From Ovis canadensis (lineage: Eukaryota > Chordata > Mammalia > Artiodactyla > Bovidae), in contig NC_091255.1 in NCBI RefSeq assembly GCF_042477335.2, forward strand, positions 26,886,501 through 26,950,500: a DNA stretch of 64,000 nucleotides, given 5' to 3'. Below the pieces are notes generated by a model. That model worked only from the letters and a program-made list of their open reading frames with translations. It ran no database searches and was not told where the DNA came from. The translations under genes and the position numbers were made by a program. Positions 44,601 through 57,352 of the stretch are shown here, piece after piece (position 1 is the first letter of the stretch; every line of letters begins with the position of its first letter).

Positions 44601-45287
44601 AGTCCCCTGGCCGGTGGGCAAAGGACCCCCACCTGCCTCTGACCACCGCTTGCCTGGTTCTATTTATCCCTGATGCAACCCATGCTTCATAGATTTTCAG
44701 ACCCCACGGTGATCATGAAGAGAGACACATGGCAGGGGCATGTAACTAACTGTGAAGCCCGATGCTCCGCCTAATGCTTCAACTTCCACATGCCACCCCC
44801 TACCCGCCCCCCAGCAGGGCATCTCCAGGATGGTGCAAGGCCACCGGGGGGGGTCCTCCAGGGAGAGCTGGGCTACGGAGGAGTAAGGTGTGTGCTCTGT
44901 TCACCCACCCGCAGGCTTTCACCCTCCCAGACACGGCAGCGCTGGCTGGGAGTCCCGGCTCTGTGGCTCACGAGAGGGGGGCCTGGTCACTCTGCAAGTG
45001 GGTGTTCCTCCCCGTCTTCACGGCCCCGAAGGCCGGGTCTCCTTCCACCGCTGTCTGGCCTGGGGCCACGTGGGCATCAGTGGGAGTGCTGGGGTCGGAC
45101 TGTGAGTCAGCCACGGCCACCCCTTTCCCCTGGAACCATGTCAGCAGGCGTCCCCAGGAGGCTGCCACCCAGCCTGCCTCCAGAAGGCAGGCAGGCAGGC
45201 GGGGCCTCGTGGAGACCAGTGTCTGTGTGCAAGCATCTGGCTTGGTCTCTGGCTAATGCATGTTTGCCTTACTGGAGGCTGAGTTTC

Positions 45288-46777
45288 TTTTTTTAATTTT
45301 TATTTTTACTTTATTTTACAATACTGTATTGGTTTTGCCATACACTGACTCGAATCCACCACGGGTGTACATGCGATCCCAAACATGAACCCCCCTCCCT
45401 CCTCCCAACATCCCACTGGGTCATCCCCGTGCACCAGCCCCAAGCATGCTGTATCCTGCATCGGACATAGACTGGTGATTCGATTCTTACATGATAGTAT
45501 ACATGTTTCAATGCCATTCTCCCAAATCATCCCACCCTCTCCCTCTCCCTCCGAGACCAAAAGTCCACTATGCACATCTGTATCTTTTTTGCTGTCTTGC
45601 ACACAGGGTCGTCATTGCCATCTTTCTAAATTCCATATATATGTGTTAGTATACTGTATTGGTGTTTTTCTTTCTGGCTTACTTCACTCTGTATAATCGG
45701 CTCCAGTTTCATCCATCTCATCAGAACTGATTCAAATGTATTCTTTTTAACGGCTGAGTAATACTCCATTGCGTATATGTACCACAGCTTTCTTATCCAT
45801 CCATCTGCTGATGGACATCTAGGTTGTTTCCATGTCCTGGCTATTATAAACAGTGCTGCGATGAACATTGGGGTACATGTGTCTCTTTCAATTCTGGTTT
45901 CCTCGGTATGTATGCCTAGCAGTGGGATTGCTGGGTCATATGGCAGTTCTATTTGCAATTTTTTAAGGAATCTCCACACTGTTTTCCATAGTGGCTGTAC
46001 TAGTTTGCATTCCCACCAACAGTGTAGGAGGGTTCCCTTTTCTCCACACCCTCTCCAGCATTTATTGCTTGCAGATTTTTGGATCGCAGCCATTCTGACT
46101 GGTGTGAAGTGGTATCTCACTGTGGTTTTGATTTGCATTTCTCTAATAATGAGTGATGTTGAGCATCTTTTCATGTGTTTGTTAGCCATCCGTATGTCTT
46201 CTTTGGAGAAATGTCTGTTTAGTTCTTTGGCCCATTTTCTGATTGGCTCGTTTATTTTTCTGGAATTGAGCTGCATAAGTTGCTTGTATATTTTTGAGAT
46301 TAGTTGTTTGTCAGTTGCTTCATTTGCTATTATTTTCTCCCATTCAGAAGGCTGTCTTTTCACCTTGCTTATAGTTTCCTTTGTTTTGCAGAAGCTTTTA
46401 ATTTTAATTAGATCCCATTTGTTTATTTTTGCTTTTATTTCCAGAATTCTGGGAGGTGGATCATAGAGGATCCTGCTGTGATGTATGTCAGAGAGTGTTT
46501 TGCCTATGTTCTCCTCTAGGAGTTTTATAGTTTCTGGTCTTACATTTAGATCTTTAATCCATTTTGAGTTTATTTTCGTGTGCGGTGTTAGAAAGTGATC
46601 TAGTTTCATTCTTTTACAAGTGGTTGACCAGTTTTCCCAGCACCACTTGTTAAAGAGATTGCCTTTACTCCATTGTATATTCTTGCCTCCTTTGTCAAAG
46701 ATAAGGTGCTCATATGTGTGTGGATTTATCTCTGGGCTTTCTATTTTGCTCCATTGATCTATATTTCTGTCTTTGTG
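45288..46777 (-). mobile_element. Young 5'-truncated L1 (ruminant L1) with 15-bp TSD
   Basis: Perfect direct repeats tggaggctgagtttc at 45,273-45,287 and 46,778-46,792 bracket about 1.49 kb, with the T-rich (poly-A complement) end at 45,288. The minus strand keeps an uninterrupted ORF2 C-terminus stopping at 45,626. It includes the Cys motif [18 protein letters not shown] (C-x3-C-x7-H-x4-C), then [10 protein letters not shown]-like [10 protein letters not shown] and [10 protein letters not shown]. The reverse transcriptase and endonuclease are missing because of 5' truncation, so it cannot move itself. It lies in the RAB11FIP4 intron in sense orientation. Confidence 0.95.
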
Positions 46778-48266
46778 TGGAGGCTGAGTTTCAGCCAGGC
46801 ACTCTGTCCCGACACCCAACTCACAGGATGCAGGCGGGGACCGACGGCCCCTCTCACCTGAGGTCCCATGGAGACATGCCCACACTCCTGGCACCTGGCC
46901 CAAGGCCCTGCCCAGCGGGGAAAGAGTGGCCTGGAGTGGGCTGTCTCAGCCACAGGAGGGGCAGGGGCAGCAGAGGTGTCAGACACCCCACGGGGGCCCC
47001 TCCCCAACTTGACCCCCGCCTCCTGGGCATAGTGTTACTCTTTGATTGAGCAGGGTCCACAGCTGCTGGGCCCTTCACCCTTGACAAAGCACCTTGTCTC
47101 ACATGCACACAGCGTTCGTCTCTCGACAGCCCCGGGAGAGCTCCAGGGAGAGAAGGAGGTTAGGATGAAGATTCCTCTCGTTCATCAACACACACGAGAG
47201 ATCGGAGCGGGAGGGGCTGCCTGGAACGCCCGGCCCACAGACGCCCCCGCTGAGACCTGGAGCCGGGCTCCGGACACACCATGTCCGGGACCCTCAACCC
47301 CGCAGCCCCCACTACACACGCACGTGCACACCCTCTCAACACACCAGCCTTTTCTTTTACAAACCAGCTGCTCTCCCTACGGCAACACCTCTTCGTTCAA
47401 CCCACAACTGTTGCTCAAGGCAAGTGGAAATTTTAATTGTAGCTTCGAAACCATTTCTAGAGCAGACAGTCCCTGACTTATGATGGCTCAACCTATGATT
47501 TTTTGACTTTACAATGGTGTGAAAGTGACGCTCGCTCACTAGACACACGGACTCTTAAGTCTGAATTTTGCTCTTTTTCCAGGCTAACAATGTGTGGTCT
47601 GACGCTCTCCTGATTCTGAGGGGCCTTGGCGCCCGGTCAGATACGTGATCATGAGGGTGAACAACTGACACGCTCACAGCCATTCTGTTTCTCACTTAGT
47701 ACAGCTTTCAGTCAATTACATGAGCCACTCAACACGATTTCTGGCCCCTCTTAGGGGCTGTGTGTTGCAGGAGCCGAGCTGTCCCTACAGCCCGTGGGTC
47801 CCCGGCTAGTCAGCCAGATCTAGGACAGACCAGAGGCCAGGAGGTATGCCGTCCTTAAGGACTAGGGTTTCTGGAGAGTTCTGAGGTCCAAGGCTGAGCA
47901 AACAGGTCCCAGCCAGCCGCTCTGGGGGGCCATGTCTGCAGCACCAGCATCTGCTCCCCTCGCCCCTGTTCTGGGCTGGGGCGGGATGCTGCTGGCCTCA
48001 GCTAGAAGTGGGAGTCCAGAGGCACACAGTCTTGCCCGCGGTGACCCCCTCTCTCCAATCTCAGGAGCAGCCTTCACCCACCAGAAGGTCCCAAGTCACC
48101 TCTTCCTCTGTAGGAAGCTGGCATGAGCTGAATTCAATGCTGGTAAGAAGGCCAAGCATCAGGACTGGTGGGGCCCTTCCAAGCCTTGGAGTGGCCAACA
48201 ATGCTCTGAGCGGGTGTGGAGGGCCCCAAATGGATGACTTTCTTTGGCCCTCCCCATCCCAGCCCA

Positions 48267-48463
48267 AGGGGCTTCCCAGGTGGCTCAGTGGTAAAAAATC
48301 CGCCTGCCAATGCAGGAGATTTGGGTTCCATTCCTGGCTTCGGAAGATCCTCTGGAGAAGGAAATGGCAACCCGCTCCAGTACTCGTCTTGAGAATCCCA
48401 TGGACAGAGGAGCCTGGTGGGCTACTGTCCATAGGGTCGTAAAGAGTTGAATACAACTGAAGC
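48267..48463 (+). mobile_element. Bov-tA SINE
   Basis: ggcttcccaggtggctcagt through gtcgtaaagagttgaataca. The flanks share cccagccca (left) and cagcccagccca (right), a likely target-site duplication. Confidence 0.94.
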
Positions 48464-48998
48464 AGTGTAGCAGCCCAGCCCATTTTCCTAGCAGCCGAAA
48501 GACTCCAGGTGACTCCATTTCCACATTCCCCAGGAAGGGGGAAGACCCTAAGGGGATGAACATGAGGACTTCTACACCTGAACCCCCACAGTCAGCGTCA
48601 CAGAGAGCACAGCGTGGGTAATGCACCCAAACGGAGGTGCGGATGGCTGGCTGGGAGGAGCCCCGCATGAGAGCCCCGAGTGCCGACCCCAGTGCGGCCA
48701 CTGGTGGCTGTGACCCAGCTGTTCAATCTCTGAGCTTCATCTAAAGACAGGGGTGGACACACCTACCTGGCAAGACTGCTGTGAAGAATCTAGAACAATG
48801 CCTTGCACCTCACAGGTGCCGGAAACATAGCAAAGGGGGGCAGAGCCGCGTGAGGAGCAAACTGAGAGCAGACTGGCCGGCTCAGATCCCGGCCCCGCTA
48901 CTGAGCAGCTCTGTGCTCTCGGTTATTCAGCTTCTCGGTCTCCCCGCCCAGGGAAGGGTTAAACGAGTTGGCACCTATTTTAAGCCGAGGTCAAACTA

Positions 48999-49204
48999 TA
49001 GTGTTAGTCGCTCAGTCCCATCTGATTCTTCGCAACCTTATGGACCACAGCCCACCAGACTCCTCTGTCCATGGGATTCTCCAGGCAAGAATACCAGAGC
49101 AGGTTGCCATTCCCTTCTCCAGGGGATCTTCCCAACCCAGAGATCGAACTTGGGTCTCCTGCACTGTAGGCAGATTCTATACCATCTGAGCCACCAGGGA
49201 GGCC
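48999..49204 (-). mobile_element. Bov-tA SINE
   Basis: The complement of a full copy, from tagtgttagtcgctcagtcc to tctgagccaccagggaggcc. Confidence 0.95.
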
Positions 49205-50711
49205 CTTTTGCTAAGCAGAAAGTGTTCAGAAAAATCTATTATTGTCTTCACTGTATTGAGAGAAGGCAGTTGGGGTGCCTGCTGGCCTAGTGGCCCCACT
49301 CCAGTCCGACAGCACACTGGGTTAAAAAAAAAAAAAAAGCAGGTTGGGTCCAGCTTCTGGGAGCCAGACTTTCCCGAGCACCAAGACTGCTCTCCAAACA
49401 GGAGCCTCTTTTCTCCCACCACGTCACCTTCTGCCCACTGTCTTGGAAGATCTCTCTGCACACTAATCATACCCTTTAATAAGTGTGAGGGTGAGATGCT
49501 GCCTGGGCAAGGGAGTCCACGAGGTTTGCAGCTCCGGCTGTCCACCCCCAGCCCTGGCAATGGCTCTGCTCCCCAGGCAGCAACTCGCAGCCAGAAAACA
49601 GCTCTGTGGGGACAGAGCCGGGTAAAAATAGCTTGGGTGGGCACATCCCAGCTTCCCCGCTGCCAGGCACCAGTGGGCACACGTGGAATCCCTGCAGGGA
49701 AGGTATGGGGGGAGAGATGGACACAAACCAAGCACAGTGTGGGGGAGAGGCCAGCTTGCTGTCTGGGCGAGGCTGAAGTGGGCTTGGAGGACTGGGCAGG
49801 GGACCAAATCCCTCCTCACCCTCCCAGCCAGCCAAGCACCCAGGAACAGTGACAGGCCGGGTCTGGGTCTCTCTGGGTCTTTCCCGCAGGTGGCAGAAAA
49901 TTCAGGTTAAGGAGCTAACTTGTTGGTGTCAGCGCCCCACGTGCATGGGGGAGGGATGGGGTCAGCTGGGTGGGGGTCCCCTCCTCGCCACTGTGGCTCA
50001 GCAGCCCTCATCACGCAGAGATGCTGGCAGCCGCCATTAGCAGCGATGCAGGTGGTCCCCGACCCCTGTTTGTGGCTACAACTCCTGCCCTGAAGCCAGG
50101 CCTGGCTCTGCAGGCAGCTGGAGCTCATCAGTAGCTGATGGAAGATTCTGGTTCAGCAAAGGGGGTGTGCCTAGGTGCCAGCCAAGGGGTGAGGGTGGGG
50201 ATAAGGGGGATTTAAAGTGTCCACACAGAGAGGCTGGTGCCTTAGCCTTGCCTTCTGAACAAAAACAACCCTGACTCAGATACAAGGCCTCAACTCGTCC
50301 CCATCAGAGCCAAAGACAAAAGTGGGAGCGGAGCTCCCGGTCACCGAACTGTTTCAGGTTATCACCCATCTCAGCCAGCCCTGGGGACTGATCTCATACT
50401 GTGAGATCAAAGCTCTGGAGCTCAAGCTTTGTGCTCTGATGGGGTGGCTACATTAGGCAGACAGGGAGACTCCATGTTTCCCGCCCCTGGGCTAGAGCAG
50501 AGTCCCCTCTAGTTAACCCCCCTCCCAGGGAGGGGCTGGTGAGGTGGCCAAAGCAGCTTTCAAGCTGTCTCCTCCCAGCCAGGGGCTCCGGGGTCCACCT
50601 CCTGAACCCTCACTTTAAGGAGGGTGCCACCGGCAGCTCAAGATCACCCTCAACTGGCCTCCCCTCCGGAGCCTCTAGGAGCAGATCTCAGAGTAGACGC
50701 CCCCACCTGCC

Positions 50712-50918
50712 ACACTTGTTTAATCACTAAGTTGTGACTGATTCTTTGCGACCCCATGGACTGTAGCCCACCAGGCTCCTCTGTCCATGTGATTTTCTGA
50801 GCAGGAATACTGGAGTGGCTTGCCATTTCCTTCTCCAGGGGCTCTTCCCAACCCACGGATCAAACCGGTGTCTCCTGCATTGCAGGACTCTCCACCACTG
50901 AGCTACACGGGAAGCCCC
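50712..50918 (-). mobile_element. Bov-tA SINE with probable TSD
   Basis: The complement of a full copy, from gtttaatcactaagttgtga to gagctacacgggaagccc. Flanking repeats ccccacctgcca (left) and ccccacctgcca (right) support a single insertion. Confidence 0.94.
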
Positions 50919-52244
50919 ACCTGCCAGACTACTTGCACCATAAAGCGGGTCCGCAGCTCCTAGAAGCAGGGCCACAGGGGCGACTGGGCTTCCTCAGGAG
51001 CTTTTACTAGTCTCAAGCGAAAAATACTGAGAAGGTTAGCTTCTCACATCACCCCCTGGAGGGAGGTATTAAACCAGACCGTTTTGCAGATGTGGGCACT
51101 GAGGCTCTCAGGCAGACTTGGCTCAGTCCTGGATCTGGCCCCCATCAGCTGTGGAGTCTCAGGCTGGTAACGAACGGAAAAGAAAGCCATGCTCAAGTTT
51201 CTCAAGAACTCGCATTTACAGGAAGCCAAGATGGTCAGATGAGGCAGCCCGCTATTGCACACAATGGAAGCGCTGTGGAAGCCCACACTGCCTTTTACTC
51301 AGTGTTTTAATTTAAACTCTTGAGCTGTGTCTCGGCCCGATCTCTCCACCCTCCCTCCAACACACGCTGCTGATAAAGTAGTGTCCCACGAGTGCACTGG
51401 AAGGGGTTGGGGGCATGACAGAGCTCCCAGGAAAACTTCAGAAGTGAAGGATGCCCGATGGTCCCTCTGGCAGCCAAACTAAGACGAGAGGTGGGTGAAT
51501 TCCCTGAAGGGCAGCAGAGCAGAGGTCCTGGAAGTATTAAGGGCTAGTGGCGGGCAGGCATGTCTGAGGCAGATCCTGGCAGTGACCACCCAGGCACTGG
51601 CCAGGTGTGTTTCGTCCAGCTGACCCGCGTGTCCTGCCTGCCCCAAAGGCTGCAGGGCCTCGCTGCGCTGGCAGGAGAGCTGGAGCCCAGTCTGTCCACT
51701 CAGATCTTCTAACCAGCTCCCCAGGTCCAAGTTCACCCTCCACCCCTCGGATTAGGACGACTTCTCAGGAGGCTGCTGACAAGGGGAGGTGGCTGCCCAA
51801 GCTCATAGCGGAGTGCAGGGCTCAGCTGGCACCTGGGCTCTGGGTGTCCGTGGAGGGACAATCCGTGGGCATAAGTGGCACTCAAGTCCTGGGCTATGGG
51901 TAGGGCCAGTGAGAACTGGCTCTTTGGGCAAGGGGTCAGACCCTGGGCCCCCCTGGAAACACCCCTCACCATCTCCCCATCCAGGAGACATTCTGAGCCC
52001 TCTGTCCCCACTTCTGTTTCAAGAACACATTTGAGCATGTCAAAATGTATCCGTTAAAAAAGAAAAAGAAAAATTTGCTGCTAAAAATCTAACGAAGAAA
52101 AAAATGGAATAGGGAAACACGTAAGTCATCCTGAAAGGATTCAGGAAAATAGGAGGAAAAGAGAATCAAATATAAAGAGTTCAACCATATCAGTAATTTA
52201 CTAAATAACATGGAGCCAACTATCCTGTTGAAAGACAAATACTG

Positions 52245-52504
52245 GGGCTTCCCTGGTGACTCAGTAGTGAAGAATCCGCCTGCCAGTGTAGGAGACACGG
52301 GTTCGATCCCTGGTCCGGGAAGATCTCACATGTCTCAGAGCAACTAAGGCTGTGCGCCCCAATTACTAAGCCTGTGCTCTCCAACGAGAGGTCACTGCGA
52401 TGAGAAGGCCACACACTGCAGGAGAGGAGCCCCTGTGCTCCACAGCTGGGGAAAAGCCCGAGCAGCAACGGAGACCCACCGCAGCCAAAAGGAAGAAGTT
52501 TTTA
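52245..52504 (+). mobile_element. CHR-type tRNA SINE with perfect 14-bp TSD
   Basis: A full-length tRNA-derived head (ggcttccctggtgactcag, B box gggttcgatccc) and a CHR-type body ending in cgcagccaaaaggaag. The direct repeats aaagacaaatactg at 52,231-52,244 and 52,505-52,518 are identical. It is inserted in an L1. Confidence 0.93.
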
Positions 52505-52768
52505 AAAGACAAATACTGTCAGATTAGATTAAAAACACAACTGCATGGCATCTACGAGAGACACAATTTAAATGTAAGGACACAGATGGCTAGAAAATAG
52601 ACCACACGAACACCAAGCAGAAGTTGAAGGGGCTCTATTAATACCAAGAACACACTTTAAGGCAACAGACAGAGGACAGTAAAACACAATACAAATCAAT
52701 TTAACAAGATGCAACACTCCTAAGCGTTTATGCATCTAAAAACATCGTTTGAAAATACACAAGGCCCA

Positions 52769-52880
52769 CTGGGATTCTCTGGCAGTCCAGTGGTTAGGAG
52801 TCAGTGCTTTCACTGCCAGGCCCAGGATTCAATCCTGGTCGGAGAATTAACACCCCACAAGCTGTGGGGCTTGAGCAAAC
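52769..52880 (+). mobile_element. CHR-type tRNA SINE, short copy
   Basis: gggattctctggcagtccag through ggattcaatcctggtcgg is a diverged tRNA head. It is inserted in the same old L1 as the copy at 52,245. Confidence 0.75.
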
Positions 52881-53462
52881 AAGCAATGCCACAAAATACA
52901 AAGCAAACCTTAGAACAACAAGCTGGAGATTTTAGCTCCTCTCTCTCAGTAAATGACAGAGCACGCAAACAAGAGGATTGCAAGGGAGACGGAAGATGTG
53001 AACACGAGTCTGCCCTGACACAGACAGAACATTACACCCAACAGCTGTAGACTAGAACCGTGAGACCAAAGGCCGGTGAAGACCTGGACACTCGCACAGT
53101 ATCAGGGAATCACCCTACAGATTGCCGAAATCCCCGCTGCACCCCTAGTACCACTGCTACGGAGAAAACAGGCTACGGTGATTTTAACGCAGTGATCAAA
53201 CCTAGCACACGAATGGGGAACCACCACACACGGGCCTCCAGGTGTGTGACAGCGTGAAGGGCACAGCATCGCCTACCGTACAGCCTTCGCAAAACACTGA
53301 ATTCTCATCAAGACTCAACACCTAACCTCTACTGAGTGGGAAAGCAGCGAACAGAGGAAAAGTTACACATCACTAGGGGGAGATAGCCAGAGCGTCTTCT
53401 ACAGGACAACTGGCCTGGCCTTTTCCAAGAAAGAATATCATAAAGAGGGAGGGGGATTCTTC

Positions 53463-53690
53463 TAGACCAGCGGTTCTCAGACTTCAGTGTGCAGCAGAGG
53501 CATGGGGAGGGTGGGGCGGACGGTCGAAACTCAGACTGAATTCAGTTTCTGATTCGGTCGGTCTGGGGTGAGGTCTAAAAATGCACATTTTGATAGGCTG
53601 AAAGAGATTTTTTTAAGTGCATTTCTCACCACTTGTCAGGAGATGCTGGATGTGAAGGCCACACTGGGAGAACTATTGTTTTTGATTAAC
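53463..53690. mobile_element. MER5A (hAT-Charlie) relic
   Basis: Both ends are recognisable: ccagcggttctcagacttca and the complementary ending ctgggagaactattg, with cagtttctgattcggtcggt between them. Confidence 0.75.
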
Positions 53691-53929
53691 CAAGAAACAT
53701 AAACACTGAACATTACCTTTGATTAGATTCTGGTTAAAACAAGCAAGCAAGCAAGCAAGGCTACCAATTTGTAAAGAATCTTTTGGGGACAGACAGGAAG
53801 CTGAAATATGGACTATCAATAGATGCTGGGTGGTATTAGAATGATGCTTGATTCCACTAGATATGTTAATTGTATCTAGTTATGAAGGAGAAATACCCTT
53901 CGTTTTGATAATGGCTTGCTTCATTTGGA

Positions 53930-54105
53930 AGTCTCCCTGGTGGCTCAGACGGTAAAGAATTGGCCTCGGTTTGACCCCCTGGAGAAGAGAAAGGCAACCC
54001 ACTCTAGCATTCTTGCCTGGAGAATCCCATGGACAGAGGAGCCTGGCGGGCTACAGTCCATGGGGTCCCAACAGAGCAGGACACGACCCAGCGACTAGAC
54101 AACAA
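53930..54105 (+). mobile_element. Bov-tA SINE
   Basis: gtctccctggtggctcagac through gacacgacccagcgactaga, with a deletion in the tRNA part. Confidence 0.93.
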
Positions 54106-54424
54106 AAGGTAGGGTTGGCAGAAAGAGGGAGCTTGGAGGACCAGCACAACCTCCTCAGACAACAGCAGTCCTTGAGGATAAGAGCTGAAGGGCGAGCAGT
54201 CTGGGTTACAAATGACCAGAGGCAGAGGCGAGGGTGGCTCAGGCTATAAGAAGGAAGGGCCCCTCATTGACGGTGGGCCTTTGCCTGAAGGCAGAGCTAC
54301 CCACTCTCCACTCAGGCTCTCTCTTGGATGAAGGCTCTGCTCACCTCCTCCACCCTTGGAAGACGGTTCGGAGAAACTTTCTGTTCTGGGCAGAATTCTG
54401 TCTGCCCAACTCCCCTACCCCCCC

Positions 54425-54578
54425 AACCAACAGTCTTTTAGAATGTAACTGTATTTGGAGACAGGGTTCTTAAAGAGGCAATAAAATGAAAAATGAGGTC
54501 ATAAGGGTGGCCCTAATCTAACATGACCAGTGTCCTTTTAAGGAGATTAGGAAGCAAGTACACGTACGTACGTACGTA

Positions 54579-54615
<37 letters not shown>

Positions 54616-54720
54616 AGACACGGAGAAGACAAGCCAAGAAGAGAGGCAACCCTGTGGACACCTGGATCTTGGACCCTGCAATCCAGCAGCACCATGAAAA
54701 AAGACACTTCAGATGTGGGA
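54425..54720 (+). mobile_element. Ancient MLT1-like (MaLR) LTR fragment
   Basis: The tttggagacagggttcttaa, aatgaggtcataagggtggc and acctggatcttggaccctgc blocks resemble MLT1-type LTRs. It is a broken old fossil, probably early placental in age, with a microsatellite inside. The family assignment is tentative. Confidence 0.5.
54557..54613. repeat. Compound (ACGT)n(CA)n microsatellite
   Basis: cacgtacgtacgtacgtacg followed by about 15 CA units. The first part is self-complementary. It is inside an old LTR fragment within the intron. Confidence 0.96.
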
Positions 54721-54989
54721 GTGTGGGACTGCGGTACTGTCTCTGTGGCCCTAGCAAGCTAGTACACCTTCCTCCTCCTTTTCCACCCACCTTCTCATCC
54801 AGGTAATAAGAGCAAATTCCTTCAAGGTCAATTCAATGCAACCTCTGTAGAGAACTAACTGCTGGGCCTCCAGAACCTTGTTAAGAAACAGGATTTTTGG
54901 GGGTGGGGAGGGGTCTCTCCTTAGAGAAATTCTTGGCTTCTCTTCCATGATCATTTTGAGACCCTGCTGCTTCTAAAGAGACTGTACTG

Positions 54990-55152
54990 GGTCTTCCCTG
55001 GGGGTCCAGTAGCTTAGACCTCGAGCTCCCAATGCAGGGTTCGATCCCTGCCACATGCTGCAACTAAAGATATGGCATGCCACAATGAAGATCGAAGATC
55101 CCAAGTGCCACAACCAGGACCCAGTGCAGCCAAATAAATATGTTTTTAAAAT
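54990..55152 (+). mobile_element. CHR-type tRNA SINE
   Basis: gggtcttccctgggggtcca head, gggttcgatccctgccacat and the end cccagtgcagccaaataaat. Confidence 0.9.
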
Positions 55153-56939
55153 GATAATACACTATTTTATAGATACTGAAAGCCTGGTGAATCTACAATT
55201 ATCAGGATAATGTTTTGAAACACTATTTATATATGGATCCTAAATAAATTATTTCCATTTCCTGTGTCCTTTCAATAGCATAGGAATTATAGTTTAATTT
55301 TAAAGAAGTGTGTATGCAGTTCAACCACAGGCATTTAACACTTGTGAAAGCAATTTTTGTGCGCCTGTAAAACTGTACGTAGTACATAAATGTAAAAGTT
55401 ATTTCCTCTAAATAGTGACTGGTTGACAAGAGATCAGCAGTTAGCCCCGGAACCACAGAGCCTCTAACCCTGGGCCAGGCCACCTCCGTGGCCAGCAATG
55501 CCCAGCAATTGAGCAGGATATTACCAGTTTCTCTACGCCAGGCAGTATTTCTGGCTGTTTGAAATCCAGGGCAGACTTCTTCCCTCTGTTGTGGTCAGTC
55601 TGGGAAGGAGGGTGCTTTGCCACTCCTGGGACACGCGGGCACCCTGCTCAGCTGTGATGCCAGCCTGCTCCCGCCATAGCCAGAACCAGAGGCTCCACTG
55701 CCCCCCAGGGTTGGGTGTCAATGATGGTCAGTGACCAAGAGGCCAGGCAGATATTGCAGCTGAGTTTGGCTAAGTGACCCACCCCACAAGGGAGGTGGTC
55801 TAGGGTCAGCTCTTGCTCCCACAGGGAACAAGCTCTTGATGGGGTTTAAATTGTCCCAGCAAAGCCCAGGGTCCCAGATCTGAGCACCCTAGTGAACCCA
55901 CCTCCTGAACAAAAAGAATTCAAGCAAGCCATCCAGCCTTCCTACTGCCCCTGAAGTCAAGCCAAAGGTCTTGATTTTCAAGTGAGAACGTGGACTCTGG
56001 AGGCTAACTGTTGGGGATTATGAAAACAGAACTTAAATTGCTTCCACATCTGGAAACCAAACCCAGCGGCCAGCCCCAAGAATTCCAGGCACGTCAGCCC
56101 GGAGAGGCTGCGGGTCAGGGGAGGTGTTTCCTGTTGGCTGAGTCCCTGGCATCCACCTCCCCGAATCCATACGCAAGAACTGTCTGCGAGAAGCCAGGTG
56201 GAACCACACCAGAGAGGAAGCAAGGCTGGGAAGGTGAGACGCGGCCGCACTGGCTGCCTGGCCCGCATCTGCTGCATGCTTTGTGGAGGAGGGTCTCACT
56301 TCCTTCCCCTAAAATCCCTGCAAGTAAATACTGTCTCCTCCTCTCAGGTAAGGACTCCAGAGACCTTAACCCACTTTGCCCTCAAGTGAGGCTGTGACTC
56401 TTCCCTCTAGGCCATCACACAGACAGGAGCAGCCACGGGAACCTGAGTCAAGAACCCTAACTTCCACGGCCCCCTCTAAATTCTCAAGAGTCCCCAAGTG
56501 CCCACCGGGAAGCCCCAGTTCCCACCAGCCATTGTCTCTACAGCTCTCAAGAAATCAGTGGGCGAGGTGGAGGCCAAATGTCAAAAGTGAATTCTCAGCC
56601 TGCACGTTGCGGGGGTGTGGGGGGGTTGCGCATCAAGGGCTCTCCTGGCTCTCAAAACAGGCAGCTATTTTGGGCTACAAATTATAGCTTTTAAAGATGT
56701 GGCTGTTTGAAGGGAGGACTTAATTACTCACACCGCCAACAGTCTGTGGGGCTTGTCTTGGGGGCTCCCTGTGTTCCCATCTTAAGCAGAGGAGTTTAAA
56801 GCGAATGCTGGGGAAGGGATACCAGGGGCCAGCTCTCCACCCCGAGTCCACCAGGTGGGCCCAGCTGCACTCCTTTCAGCAGGGCGCCCTCAGACAAGGT
56901 AATAATACGATCTTCTGGGGGAACATACCTAAGCAGTTG

Positions 56940-57082
56940 CTGCCCTTCAGTTGCTCAGCTGTGTCCAACTCTACGTGGCGCCGGGGACTACAGCATGCCA
57001 GGCTCCCTTGTCCTTCACTGTCTCCCAGAATTTGCTCAAACTCATGTTCTTTGAATTGGTGATGCCATCCAACCTAAGCAGG
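56940..57082 (-). mobile_element. BovB LINE 3' fragment
   Basis: The complement of the BovB tail: tcagttgctcagctgtgtcc, tacagcatgccaggctccct and ttggtgatgccatccaacc. Confidence 0.88.
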
Positions 57083-57236
57083 GCTGACAGTCTAAAGCCA
57101 GGCTGGGTACCTACCCAGCTCTACCCATTCCCTCTCTGCCACAGAAACCCTGGGCCTTGAAAGGCCAAGCAGGTGCCAGGGTTCACCCACAGCTGACAGC
57201 CAAGGCCCCTTTTGACCCATCCTCCCGGAGCAGACA

Positions 57237-57352
57237 GGGGAGAAGGAAACGGCAACCCACTCCAGTGTTCTTGCCTGGGAAATCCCACAGACAGAGGAGC
57301 CTACAGTCCACGGGGTTGCAAAGAGTCAGACATGACTTAGTGATTGAGCACG
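57237..57352 (+). mobile_element. Bov-tA SINE, 3' part
   Basis: gggagaaggaaacggcaacc through gtcagacatgacttagtgat. The Bov-A half only. Confidence 0.9.

Larger units (their letters stand above)
52080..53250 (+). mobile_element. Old L1 fragment with two nested CHR SINEs
   Basis: Sequence resembling L1 ORF2 in sense continues on both sides of two SINEs. Examples are agacaaatactgtcagatta, a tatgctgcctacaagagaca-like stretch, and later ttttagctcctctctctcag. The translation KDKYCQIRLKTQLHGIYE is L1-like. It is diverged and frame-broken. Confidence 0.7.

Noticed and set aside
44763-45296. Frames of 164-168 codons near 45 kb as a missing RAB11FIP4 exon
   Set aside because: Plus-strand, opposite to the gene, and unlike any FIP4 segment.
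45626-46903. Frame of 425 codons as a possible host gene
   Set aside because: It is the C-terminal part of L1 ORF2 plus flanking DNA beyond the insertion site, so it is a transposon remnant.
52243-52330. tRNA-like sequence with a good B box
   Set aside because: It is the tRNA-derived head of a CHR SINE with target-site duplication, not a tRNA gene. The same applies to the other SINE heads in the window.
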